Part shown: positions 7,801 to 14,906 of the stretch, piece after piece | Numbering within the stretch: the stretch's first letter is position 1 | Layout of the letters: the number at the start of each line of letters is the position of its first letter | Assembly: GCA_001871685.1 (NCBI GenBank) | Contig: MNVK01000138.1 | Location: 1 to 16,669 of the forward strand | Source: Nitrospirae bacterium CG1_02_44_142 | GTDB lineage: Bacteria; Nitrospirota; Thermodesulfovibrionia; Thermodesulfovibrionales; UBA1546 | Direction: 5' to 3' | DNA length: 16,669 nt | Notes under the pieces: model-generated | What the model saw: the letters and a program-made list of their open reading frames with translations, nothing else | The model's database searches: none | Told to the model about the DNA's origin: nothing | Translations under genes and position numbers: made by a program

Positions 7801-8957
7801 AGCCTGCTGAACACCAGGGGCTTGAATAGTTCCAGCGCCATCCTCTTTGGAAGGCCGCACTGGTGGAGCTTAAGCTCCGGGCCTACGACAATAACAGACC
7901 TGCCTGAATAGTCAACGCGTTTTCCTAAGAGATTCTGGCGGAAACGCCCCTGCTTTCCTTTTATCATGTCGCTAAGAGACTTCAACGGCCTTTTTGTTGC
8001 CGTCTTCAATACGCGTCCCCTCCTGCCGTTATCAAACAAGGCGTCAACCGCCTCCTGAAGCATCCTCTTCTCATTTTTTATTATTACGCTTGGAGCCTTT
8101 AATTCCATCAGCCGTTTTAATCTGTTGTTTCTGTTTATAACCCTTCTGTAAAGGTCATTAAGGTCTGATGTTGCAAATCTGCCCCCTTCAAGCGGCACCA
8201 GCGGCCTGAGGTCCGGCGGCAGAACCGGCACTACATCCATTATCATCCACTCAGGCATGTTCCCTGAACTCTTGAATGCCTCAACAACCTTTAGTCTCTT
8301 GGTAAGTTTCTTTTTAACACCCAGAGAGACGGCGTCTCTTATCTTTTGCGTCAGTTCCTTACTGAGGCTGTCAAGGTCCACTCTCCTGAGGAGTTCTCTT
8401 ATTGCTTCAGCGCCCATTCCTGATTTAAACCTTGACCCGAATTCTACAGTCTTCTTTTTGTGCTCGTCTTCTGTAAGAAGTTCTTTTTCCTTAAGATTGG
8501 TGTCTCCGCTGTCAATAACAATATAGCTTTCAAAATACAGCACCTTCTCAAGATGCCGCATTGTAATGTCAAGCAATGTGCCTATTCTGCTCGGCACTCC
8601 TTTTAGAAACCAGATATGCGCAACAGGAGTTGCAAGCTCAATATGCCCCATCCTGTATCTTCTGACCTTGGACTGTATTACCTCAACACCGCACTTATCG
8701 CATACAACGCCTCTGTGCTTCATTCTCTTGTACTTTCCGCATATACACTCCCAGTCCTTCATCGGGCCGAAGATTTTTGCGCAGAAAAGGCCATCTCTCT
8801 CAGGCCTGAACGTGCGGTAGTTTATCGTCTCGGGTTTTTTAACCTCTCCATAAGACCACTCCCTTATTTTTTCAGGCGATGCAAGCTTAATTCTCAGCGC
8901 CTCAAAGTCAGTCGGATTTTTCGGTCTCTGAAAAAAAGTATAGGTTTCTTCAGCCAA
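4842..8957 (-). CDS. rpoC: DNA-directed RNA polymerase subunit beta'
   Basis: The 1371-residue largest catalytic subunit of RNA polymerase, close to the E. coli length (1407). Visible landmarks in order: clamp zinc site CICGKYKRM...CDKCG at residues about 71-90; LGKRVDYSGRSVI in the switch/lid region; the invariant NADFDGDQMAVH around residue 461 that binds the catalytic Mg2+; the second zinc site, with Cys near 803 and CQSKFGVCAACYG near 880-895; and the conserved C-terminal IMGRLIPTGTG. No large lineage insertions are obvious. The start is TTG 8957, one base after the rpoB TAG; initiation probably relies on translational coupling and the AAAAGGGG just upstream. It is the last gene of the cluster; a heptad hairpin follows the TAA stop. 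Confidence 0.98.
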   Translation of the reverse strand: MAEETYTFFQRPKNPTDFEALRIKLASPEKIREWSYGEVKKPETINYRTFRPERDGLFCAKIFGPMKDWECICGKYKRMKHRGVVCDKCGVEVIQSKVRRYRMGHIELATPVAHIWFLKGVPSRIGTLLDITMRHLEKVLYFESYIVIDSGDTNLKEKELLTEDEHKKKTVEFGSRFKSGMGAEAIRELLRRVDLDSLSKELTQKIRDAVSLGVKKKLTKRLKVVEAFKSSGNMPEWMIMDVVPVLPPDLRPLVPLEGGRFATSDLNDLYRRVINRNNRLKRLMELKAPSVIIKNEKRMLQEAVDALFDNGRRGRVLKTATKRPLKSLSDMIKGKQGRFRQNLLGKRVDYSGRSVIVVGPELKLHQCGLPKRMALELFKPLVFSRLEEKGFATTIKASKKLVEEEQPEVWDALEEVIREHPVLLNRAPTLHRLGIQAFDPILVEGKAIKLHPLVCTAFNADFDGDQMAVHVPLSIEAQIEVRVLMMSVNNILSPASGKPILVPTQDMVLGIYWLTKEKTGAKGEGKVFSGAEDVRIAYDAGVLDEHAKIKVKMDGKFVDTTCGRALFSEILPEAISFSFVNKALTKKELTKIIEYSYAHAGKRATVVFLDNIVKLGFEYATKSGVSICMADMHIPSKKAELIREAEQEVIDVQKQYGDGFITQGERYNKVIDIWANVTEKVADEMMNELGAEDGKKFSEEDLKERRLFNSIFMMADSGARGSTAQIRQLAGMRGLMAKPSGEIIETPITANFREGLTPLQYFISTHGARKGLADTALKTANAGYLTRRLVDVAQDVIIMEEDCGTNDGIVVTSLIEGGEIIQPLEERILGRTIAEDIKDPISKEIIAGKNSVIDEELTRKIIDAGIDRAKIRSVLTCQSKFGVCAACYGRDLARGGHIELGEAVGVMAAQSIGEPGTQLTLRTFHIGGTASKVVEQTVLETKNSGTIKFIGISTVKNREGLMVVTNRNGSIAVVDSKGREKEKYPVVYGAKLLVGNSQRVEIGQRLVEWDPYSTPILTEVGGRIALGDIAENVSVKEEVDEMTGLSHKVIIDYPTDMRPRISIKDEHGKVTLKIPSTGNLARYLLPSGAHILVDRNQIVAPGDILAKMPRETTKTKDITGGLPRVAELFEARLPKEQAIVTEIDGMVEFKGAHKGMRVVVVKGSSESREYLIPKGKHVSVHEGDWVKAGEPLMDGAINPHSILDILGPNELQRYLVDEVQKVYRLQGVAINDKHIEVIVRQMMKKVRIEDSGDTSLLIGEQVDRLVFQEENAKVKAKGKKPAQGKPLLLGITKASLATESFISAASFQETTRVLTEAAINGSVDELRGLKENVIMGRLIPTGTGIAKYRNTFVKRELQQLLTPAEPAAPEE

Positions 8958-8958
8958 T

Positions 8959-11900
8959 CTATTCCCCTTTTCCGCCTGAGGCGGATTTTTTCTCCAAAAG
9001 TTCTACGTCAAGCGCAAGACTCTGGAGTTCTTTTATTAATACATGGAAAGACTCCGGAACCCCCGGCTCCAGAGTCGCATCTCCCTTAACTATCGCCTCA
9101 TACATACGCGTCCTGCCTGTAACATCATCACTTTTTACAGTAAGGAATTCCTGTAGAGTATAGGCTGCGCCGTATGCCTCCAGCGCCCATACTTCCATTT
9201 CGCCAAGTCTCTGACCTCCAAACTGCGCCTTTCCTCCGAGCGGCTGCTGTGTTACAAGCGAATAAGGCCCTATTGAACGCGCATGCATCTTGTCGTCAAC
9301 CAGGTGATGGAGTTTTAACATATACATGGAACCCACAGTTACAGGCCTCTTGAACGGTTCGCCTGTCCTGCCGTCATGAAGTGTTATCTGACCTGTGATG
9401 GGAAGTCCTGCCTTCTTGAGCAGTTCCTTTATTTCACTCTCTGTGGCCCCTTCAAACACAGGTGTGGCAACATAAATGCCCAGCATCTTTGCCGCCCATC
9501 CCAGGTGTGTCTCAAGTATCTGCCCCACATTCATTCTGGAAGGAACTCCCAGCGGGTTTAGAACTACATCCACAGGAGTTCCGTCTGGAAGATAAGGCAT
9601 ATCCTCTTCGGGCAATACCATTGCCACTACGCCTTTGTTGCCGTGCCTTCCCGCCATCTTATCGCCAACCTGCAGCTTGCGCTTCATTGCTATATATACC
9701 TTAACGAGCTTGTTTACGCCGGGCGGAAGTTCATCGCCTTTTTTAACTCTATCAATACTTTCATCATACCTTGACTCCAGGTAGCGCACATATTGGTTTG
9801 CCTCGTTATTTACGACGTCTATCTTCTCTTTCACATCAACATCTGATATCTTTATCCCCATTAGATGCTCATTCTTTATTCTCTCTATCTGTTTTTCCGT
9901 GAGCCTCTTGCCTTTCTGGCAGACAACTTCCTTTGTTTTAAACTCTTTTACATCCTCTAAAACCTTCTGGTTAATAAGCAGGCGCCTTATCTTGCGGAAC
10001 TTGTCTTCTTTTACTATCCGAACTTCTTCCTCAAGGTCGCGCTGAAGCCTCAGAATATCTTCTTCCTCTATACTCTTTGCCCTTCCGTCTTTCTCTGTGC
10101 CCTTTCTTGAAAACACCCTGGCATCTACAACTGTGCCCTCTATTCCGGGCGGCACATAAAGACAGCTCTCCTTGACGTCCTCAGCCTTTTCCCCGAATAT
10201 GGCTCTTAAGAGCTTTTCCTCCGGAGTATGCTGCGTCTCTCCTTTCGGCGTTACCTTCCCTACAAGTATATCGCCGGGCTTTACCTCAGCCCCGATGCTT
10301 ATTATCCCGCTTTCATCCAGATACTTAAGCGCTTCTTCTCCCACATTAGTAATATCTCTCGTAATCTCTTCAGGCCCAAGTTTTGTGTCCCTGGCCTCCA
10401 CTTCAAACTCTTCTATATGAACCGATGTAAAGACGTCTTCCTTTACGAGTCTTTCGCTGATAAGGATAGCGTCTTCAAAGTTATATCCTCCCCACGGCAT
10501 AAATGCAGCCATCACGTTTTTGCCCAGAGCAAGTTCACCCATATCAGTGCAGGGTCCGTCAGCAAGGACGCCGCCTTTCTCAACTGCGTCTCCGACGCTC
10601 ACTACAGGTTTCTGGTTTATGCATGTAGCCTGATTTGACCGCTGAAATTTCACCAGGCTGTATATATCAACTCCGCCTCCGTCTTCTGCGCTCTTCACAA
10701 CAATCCTTGAGGCGTCAACACTTTCAACTACGCCCGCTCTCTTTGCAACAACAATCGCTCCCGAGTCCCTTGCAGCCACATATTCCATTCCTGTTCCTAC
10801 AATTGGAGCGTTTGAAGAAAGCAAAGGCACTGCCTGCCTCTGCATATTGGAACCCATCAGCGCCCTGTTTGCATCATCGTTTTCAAGAAAAGGAATTAGG
10901 GCAGCCGATACGCCGACAATCTGTTTTGGCGATACGTCCATATATTGCACTTCCTTAGGCATTACCATTCTGAAGTCTCCGCCTACCCTTGCAGAGATAG
11001 TCTCACCAATAAGATTGCCTTTCTTATCTACAGGCGAAGTCGCCTCGGCAATTTCGAACTTCTCACCGTCAATAGCAGACAGGTATTCCACTTTCCCTGT
11101 CACTCTTCCATCCAAAACCTTTCTGTATGGCACCTCTATAAACCCGAATTCGTTAACTCTGGCATAAGTTGCAAGTGATGTTATCAATCCAATGTTCGGA
11201 CCTTCAGGCGTCTCTACAGGACATATCCTCCCGTAATGTGTCGGATGAACATCCCTGACTTCAAAACCTGCCCGCTCCCTCGTTAGACCGCCTGGACCGA
11301 GAGCTGAAAGTCTCCTTTTGTGCGTAATTTCAGATAAGGGATTTGTCTGATCCATAAACTGGCTGAGCTGGCTTGTGCCGAAGAACTCCTTTACAGCGGC
11401 CATTACAGGTTTTGCATTTATCAGGTCATGCGGCATTGAGGTGTCAAGTTCCGTAAGAGACAATTTCTCTTTTGTTGTGCGCTCCAACCTGACAAGCCCT
11501 ATCCTGAACTGATTTTCTAACAGTTCTCCAACGCCCCTTATGCGTCTGTTCCCCAGGTGGTCTATATCATCAACCTCGCCTTTGCCCGTTCTCAATGAAA
11601 GGAGATAACGCACAATCTCAACTATATCTTTAGCCGTAAGAACTCTGGTCTCAAGCGGTATATCAAGGCCAAGTCTCTTATTTATCTTCAGCCTGCCGAC
11701 CGGCGAAAGGTCATATCTCTTTGCGTCAAAGAAAAGGCCTTTAAACAATTCTTTTGCCGCATTGATAGTGGGCGGTTCTCCGGGCCTGAGTTTTCTGTAT
11801 ATCTCAACCAGCGCCTCATCTTGTGTATTGACTTTATCTGTTAACAGTGTGTCTCTCAGGGAAGAAAGATAATGAACATTATCTATAAACAACAGAGAGA

Positions 11901-12900
11901 GAGAATCCATCCCGGAGCTGAGTATCTTGTTAAAAACCTCCTCTGTTATAAGCTCATTGCCTTCAAGTATCACTTCGCCGGTAGTTGGGTCCACTATATC
12001 CTTAAGTGTAATCCTCCCTATTATATCTTCCTTTAAAACCGGTATTTCCTTTATATTAGAGGCTTCCATTTTCTTTATCGCCCCTTTTGTAATTTTACTT
12101 CCCTCCTTCACAATTAACTCCTTTGTGTGAGGGGCCATTATGTTCTGGACAGCCTTTACTCCGGCAAGAATATCACTGACAACCCGCCTAAAAGTATTGC
12201 CTTTTATCCTGATAGTCTCTACAGGATAGAATGTCTTTAAAAGTTCATCATTGCTGTAACCGAGCGCCTTGAGCACTATAGTCGCAGGGAGTCTTTTCTT
12301 CCTGTCAATTCTTACATAGAGGATATCCTTCGTATCAAATTCAAAGTCAAGCCATGAGCCTCTTGACGGTATCACGCGGGCTGAATATAGAAGCCTGCCG
12401 CTTGCATGAGTCTTCCCCTTGTCATGGCTGAAAAATACGCCCGGGGAACGATGGAGCTGGCTGACTATAACACGCTCTGTGCCGTTAATAACAAAGGTTC
12501 CTGTTTCCGTCATCAGAGGTATCTCTCCTATATATACCTCCTGTTCCCTGGACTCTTTCAGCCGCTTATTTTTGCCTTCAACTTCATAGAGGTTAAGCCT
12601 TACTTTTGTCTTTAACGGCGCTGAATATGTAATGCCCTTCTGAAGACACTCTCTGACATTATATTTAGGCTCTTTGATAACATAACCCAGAAAATCAAAT
12701 GCCGCTGTTTCGTTATAGTCCGTTATAGGGAAAATACTCAAAAGAGCCGCCTGAAGTCCGACATCCTGTCTCTTATCCTGCGGAACATCTTTCTGCAGAA
12801 ACTGCTCATAAGAAGCTTTCTGAATGTCTATGAGGTTTGGCACTTCCAAGAAAGAAGCGACTTTCCCAAAATTCAACCTTTCTCTGAGAATTGTTGCCAT
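8959..12900 (-). CDS. rpoB: DNA-directed RNA polymerase subunit beta
   Basis: A 1313-residue second-largest RNA polymerase subunit (E. coli 1342). It carries GTFVINGTERVIVSQLHRSP near residue 140 and the rifampicin region at about residues 505-535 (SQLSQFMDQTNPLSE, then THKRRLSALGPGG). The Gln, Asp, His and Ser positions tied to rifampicin sensitivity are unmutated. Further on come PVETPEGPNIGLI, GDKMAGRHGNKGV and GGKAQFGGQRLGEMEVWALE near the C-terminus. ATG 12900 has GGGAG four bases upstream. The last residues (KKSASGGKGE) are encoded by a palindrome and look unlike a conserved RpoB tail. The gene is separated from rplL by a 104-bp spacer full of AGTGTCA heptads and from rpoC by one base. 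Confidence 0.98.
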   Translation of the reverse strand: MATILRERLNFGKVASFLEVPNLIDIQKASYEQFLQKDVPQDKRQDVGLQAALLSIFPITDYNETAAFDFLGYVIKEPKYNVRECLQKGITYSAPLKTKVRLNLYEVEGKNKRLKESREQEVYIGEIPLMTETGTFVINGTERVIVSQLHRSPGVFFSHDKGKTHASGRLLYSARVIPSRGSWLDFEFDTKDILYVRIDRKKRLPATIVLKALGYSNDELLKTFYPVETIRIKGNTFRRVVSDILAGVKAVQNIMAPHTKELIVKEGSKITKGAIKKMEASNIKEIPVLKEDIIGRITLKDIVDPTTGEVILEGNELITEEVFNKILSSGMDSLSLLFIDNVHYLSSLRDTLLTDKVNTQDEALVEIYRKLRPGEPPTINAAKELFKGLFFDAKRYDLSPVGRLKINKRLGLDIPLETRVLTAKDIVEIVRYLLSLRTGKGEVDDIDHLGNRRIRGVGELLENQFRIGLVRLERTTKEKLSLTELDTSMPHDLINAKPVMAAVKEFFGTSQLSQFMDQTNPLSEITHKRRLSALGPGGLTRERAGFEVRDVHPTHYGRICPVETPEGPNIGLITSLATYARVNEFGFIEVPYRKVLDGRVTGKVEYLSAIDGEKFEIAEATSPVDKKGNLIGETISARVGGDFRMVMPKEVQYMDVSPKQIVGVSAALIPFLENDDANRALMGSNMQRQAVPLLSSNAPIVGTGMEYVAARDSGAIVVAKRAGVVESVDASRIVVKSAEDGGGVDIYSLVKFQRSNQATCINQKPVVSVGDAVEKGGVLADGPCTDMGELALGKNVMAAFMPWGGYNFEDAILISERLVKEDVFTSVHIEEFEVEARDTKLGPEEITRDITNVGEEALKYLDESGIISIGAEVKPGDILVGKVTPKGETQHTPEEKLLRAIFGEKAEDVKESCLYVPPGIEGTVVDARVFSRKGTEKDGRAKSIEEEDILRLQRDLEEEVRIVKEDKFRKIRRLLINQKVLEDVKEFKTKEVVCQKGKRLTEKQIERIKNEHLMGIKISDVDVKEKIDVVNNEANQYVRYLESRYDESIDRVKKGDELPPGVNKLVKVYIAMKRKLQVGDKMAGRHGNKGVVAMVLPEEDMPYLPDGTPVDVVLNPLGVPSRMNVGQILETHLGWAAKMLGIYVATPVFEGATESEIKELLKKAGLPITGQITLHDGRTGEPFKRPVTVGSMYMLKLHHLVDDKMHARSIGPYSLVTQQPLGGKAQFGGQRLGEMEVWALEAYGAAYTLQEFLTVKSDDVTGRTRMYEAIVKGDATLEPGVPESFHVLIKELQSLALDVELLEKKSASGGKGE
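8971..8985. repeat. GC-rich palindrome at the rpoB 3' end, just before rpoC
   Basis: tccgcct (8971-8977) and aggcgga (8979-8985) are perfect complements around a single central base. The element is translated within the RpoB tail (SASGG). It lies 14 bases upstream of the rpoC TTG start. On the plus strand it is followed by six T's (8986-8991), so it looks like an intrinsic terminator for antisense transcription; on the sense strand it has no T tract. Confidence 0.7.
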
Positions 12901-12916
12901 ACGTCTCCCTTTATTT

Positions 12917-13001
12917 AGTGTTAAGTGTCAGTGTTCAGTGTCAGTTATTGATGCTGAGATATTTCTCATTAACTGACACTGCCACACTATTCACTGACAC
13001 T
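12917..13001. repeat. AGTGTCA heptad hairpin between rplL and rpoB
   Basis: The plus strand carries agtgtta, agtgtca, and after a one-base slip agtgttc and agtgtca (12917-12943). These are mirrored by ctgacac units at 12973 and 12994, in register with the first unit. The segments 12936-12947 and 12970-12981 pair over 12 bp, and 12924-12933 pairs with 12992-13001 over 10 bp, giving a long interrupted hairpin. It fills most of the 104-bp spacer, starting three bases after the rplL stop. The known attenuation or processing step between rplL and rpoB in other bacteria suggests, but does not show, a similar role. Confidence 0.85.
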
Positions 13002-13004
13002 CGT

Positions 13005-13388
13005 TTATTTTATTTCTACCTTTGCTCCCTGCCCTTCAACCTTTGCCTTAATAGAGTCGGCTTCTTCCTTTGCGACTCCTGTCTTGATAGGTTTCGGAGC
13101 GCCATCAACCAGGTCTTTTGCCTCTTTGAGCCCGAGTCCTGTAAGCTCACGCACAACCTTTATTACCTGGATTTTCTTATCACCCACAGAGGTAAGAATG
13201 ACGTCAAAGCTTGTCTTCTCCTCTGCGGCAGCAGCGGAAGCGCCTGCTGCCCCGGGAGCTGCAGCCACTGCAACCGGAGCTGCTGCCGTAACTCCATATC
13301 TCTCCTCAAACTCTTTAACAAACTTTGACATATCAAGCACTGTCATGCTGTCAAAGAAACCAAAAACATCTTCTTTTGTAACTGCCAT
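13005..13388 (-). CDS. rplL: 50S ribosomal protein L7/L12
   Basis: A 127-residue stalk protein that recruits elongation and initiation factors to the ribosome and is present in multiple copies per 50S subunit. The N-terminal dimerisation and L10-binding helices (residues 1-34) are followed by an Ala/Pro/Gly-rich hinge (AAAPVAVAAAPGAAGASAAAAEE, about 35-57, given here in outline only). The C-terminal factor-binding domain contains KIQVIKVVRELTGLGLKEAK and the VDGAPKPIK loop. Length is normal for bacteria. GGAGG (13396-13400) lies seven bases before ATG 13388. The gene is flanked on both sides by hairpins built from the same AGTGTCA unit. Confidence 0.97.
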   Translation of the reverse strand: MAVTKEDVFGFFDSMTVLDMSKFVKEFEERYGVTAAAPVAVAAAPGAAGASAAAAEEKTSFDVILTSVGDKKIQVIKVVRELTGLGLKEAKDLVDGAPKPIKTGVAKEEADSIKAKVEGQGAKVEIK

Positions 13389-13410
13389 TATTTATCCTCC
13401 TGTTTATTTT

Positions 13411-13472
13411 AGTGCTCAGTGTCAGTGATTAGTGTCAGATTTTTACTGACACGGACACTATGTGCTGACACT
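13411..13472. repeat. AGTGTCA heptad hairpin between rplJ and rplL, overlapping the rplJ 3' end
   Basis: Left units agtgctc, agtgtca (13411-13424) and agtgtca (13431-13437) face the complementary ctgacac (13446-13452), gacacta (13454-13460) and ctgacact (13465-13472). Pairings include 13418-13425 with 13465-13472, and 13432-13438 with 13446-13452. The right arm lies inside rplJ and contains its stop codon (13458-13460). The spacer also holds the rplL ribosome-binding site at 13396-13400. Confidence 0.82.
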
Positions 13473-13982
13473 TTTCTTAGTTTCCAATGCCTTTACTGCG
13501 TATGCAAAACTGCTAACTGTTGCCGACAATGCCCCTGCCATTTTGCTCAGCGGCGCATTAAATACGCCTGCCAGCATACCGAGCAGAATCTCTCTCGGCG
13601 GCAGTGCGGCTATTGACCTGATGTCTTCAGCATTGCACAGTCTGCCTTCAACCACTCCGCCGTTTACCTTTAGCTTGTTATTCTTCTTGGAATACTCAAG
13701 AACTTTTTTAGCAGCCTGTACGGGATCGGCATAACCAATAGCAATTCCAACAGGTCCCTTAAATAAATCACTTGCTGCAGATACGCTTGTTTTTGCAGAC
13801 GCTGCCCTTGCAAGTGTATTCTTGACAACCTTGTAGTCTATCCCTGCGCTGCGCAACAGCCGCCTTAATTCAAAAAGCTCAGCAACGGTTAATCCCTTAT
13901 AATCCGTCAGAACCACTGCATTTGCCTTGTTGAATTTATCCTTAAGTTCTGCTATAAGGTTAAATTTTTTTTCCCTTTTCAG
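13458..13982 (-). CDS. rplJ: 50S ribosomal protein L10 (probable CTG start)
   Basis: L10 anchors L7/L12 dimers to the ribosome and represses its own mRNA. From a CTG codon at 13982-13980 the product is 174 residues and begins MKREKKFNLIAELKDKF, aligning with the usual start of bacterial L10. GGAGG (13989-13993) lies exactly six bases upstream. The only conventional in-frame start is an internal GTG at 13916, in the middle of the conserved NKANAVVLTDYKGLTV segment and without a ribosome-binding site; it would remove the first 22 residues. No in-frame ATG lies upstream. L10 landmarks include ELFELRRLLRSAGIDYKVVKNTL and the L7/L12-binding C-terminal helix LSKMAGALSATVSSFAYAVKAL. The last codons (KSVST) and the TAG stop come from a heptad repeat arm. 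An L10-type leader precedes the gene. Confidence 0.9.
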   Translation of the reverse strand: MKREKKFNLIAELKDKFNKANAVVLTDYKGLTVAELFELRRLLRSAGIDYKVVKNTLARAASAKTSVSAASDLFKGPVGIAIGYADPVQAAKKVLEYSKKNNKLKVNGGVVEGRLCNAEDIRSIAALPPREILLGMLAGVFNAPLSKMAGALSATVSSFAYAVKALETKKSVST

Positions 13983-14111
13983 TTTATCCCTCCTTTCCCA
14001 GAGACGGGGAAAGCGTCTCGGTAGGCCGTCCCGACATATCGGAACGATTAAACTCAGTTTAGCTATCAGCTATGAGCCATCAGCTTACTGGGTGCGCCTA
14101 CTGTCTCTGAC
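13983..14111 (-). promoter_or_regulatory. L10 leader (autogenous control region of rplJ-rplL)
   Basis: The mRNA leader has a stem GTAGGC (14101-14096) with GCCTAC (14026-14021), the latter followed by CGAGAC, resembling the known L10-binding leader (GCC...CCGAG). Just before the rplJ ribosome-binding site, GAGACG (14019-14014) pairs with CGTCTC (14006-14001) around a 7-nt loop. Alternatively the upstream CAGAGAC (14109-14103) can pair over 7 bp with GTCTCTG (14005-13999). The two helices share bases and cannot coexist. Inside the leader are a UUCCGA/UCGGGA hairpin (about 14029-14044) and AGC-type heptads (14061-14086). L10 repression of rplJL through such a leader is established in other bacteria; the switch drawn here is inference. 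Confidence 0.7.
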
Positions 14112-14121
14112 TTTATTTTTT

Positions 14122-14184
14122 GTGTCAGTGTCAGTGATTAGTGTCAGCAGAATATCCCTTAACTGACACCGACACTAAACACTG
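14122..14184. repeat. AGTGTCA heptad hairpin after rplA
   Basis: agtgtca occurs at 14127-14133 and 14140-14146 with complementary ctgacac (14163-14169) and gacacta (14171-14177). The 7-bp stems 14141-14147 with 14163-14169, or 14139-14145 with 14171-14177, are possible, and cagtg (14126-14130) pairs with cactg (14180-14184). The left arm shares 23 identical bases (14125-14147) with 13416-13438 in the next spacer. It begins about 9 bp after the rplA stop and precedes the L10 leader. Confidence 0.8.
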
Positions 14185-14193
14185 TTACTATTT

Positions 14194-14886
14194 TCATTTT
14201 ACTGACGTCAGCCTGCCAACATCAATCTTTACACAGGGCCCCATCGTAGATGATACAGCCGCCTTTTTTATATATTTGCCTTTGCTTGTAGGCGGCTTAA
14301 CCTTTATTATTGCCTCAATTACCGCCACTGCATTCTCTATAAGCTTCTGCTCAGCGAAGGAGACTTTTCCTATTGGCACATGTATCAACCCTGCCTTTTC
14401 GGTCCTATACTCTACCTTTCCAGCCTTTATCTCCTTTACAGCCTTTGAAACATCAAAGGTAACCGTTCCAAGCTTGGGATTCGGCATAAGCCCCCTCGGG
14501 CCTAATAATTTACCAAGCTTTCCCACAAGCCCCATTATATCAGGCGTTGCAACTACCTTATCAAAATCAAACCAGCCTTGCTGTATCTTTCCAATAAGGT
14601 CTTCGGCGCCGGCATAATCTGCGCCTGCGTCCCTGGCCTCCTTCTCCTTCTCTCCTTTTGCAAATACAACCACTCTTACCTTTTTGCCTGTGCCGTGTGG
14701 CAGGACAACAGCTCCTCTGACCATTTGGTCTGTTTTTTGAGCGTCAATTCCGAGATTTACAGCCAGGTCAACAGTCTCATCAAATTTTACAAAAGAAGCT
14801 TTCTTTACGAGACCTATTGCATCCTCAAGAGAATACTCTTTTCCTCTCTCTACCTTTCCCTGAGCCTCTTTAATCTTCCTACCCAT
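14194..14886 (-). CDS. rplA: 50S ribosomal protein L1
   Basis: A 230-residue protein that forms the L1 stalk, binding 23S rRNA near the E site; in many bacteria it also represses the L11 operon. Typical features: KEYSLEDAIGLVKKASFVKFDETV near the N-terminus (positions about 17-40), RGAVVLPHGTGKKVRVVVFAKG, and the signature LGPRGLMPNPKLGTVT at about residue 120-135. The end reads CVKIDVGRLTSVK. I choose ATG 14886 because AGAGG (14892-14896) lies five bases upstream; a further ATG five codons earlier (14901) has no ribosome-binding site and would extend the protein beyond usual homologues. It follows rplK in the same orientation after a spacer filled with ten heptads. Confidence 0.96.
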   Translation of the reverse strand: MGRKIKEAQGKVERGKEYSLEDAIGLVKKASFVKFDETVDLAVNLGIDAQKTDQMVRGAVVLPHGTGKKVRVVVFAKGEKEKEARDAGADYAGAEDLIGKIQQGWFDFDKVVATPDIMGLVGKLGKLLGPRGLMPNPKLGTVTFDVSKAVKEIKAGKVEYRTEKAGLIHVPIGKVSFAEQKLIENAVAVIEAIIKVKPPTSKGKYIKKAAVSSTMGPCVKIDVGRLTSVK

Positions 14887-14906
14887 TTTCACCTCTCCCA
14901 TACATA

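Noticed and set aside
4881..12615. Numerous plus-strand open frames of 60-160 codons within rpoC and rpoB
   Set aside because: All lie antisense to confidently identified coding sequence, lack ribosome-binding sites and domains, and follow the codon structure of the true genes.
13458..13916. rplJ starting at the GTG (13916)
   Set aside because: It has no ribosome-binding site and would delete 22 conserved N-terminal residues that are present in frame upstream behind an ideal GGAGG.
14887..14901. Five extra N-terminal residues of L1 (ATG 14901)
   Set aside because: No ribosome-binding site lies before 14901, whereas ATG 14886 has AGAGG at a good distance.
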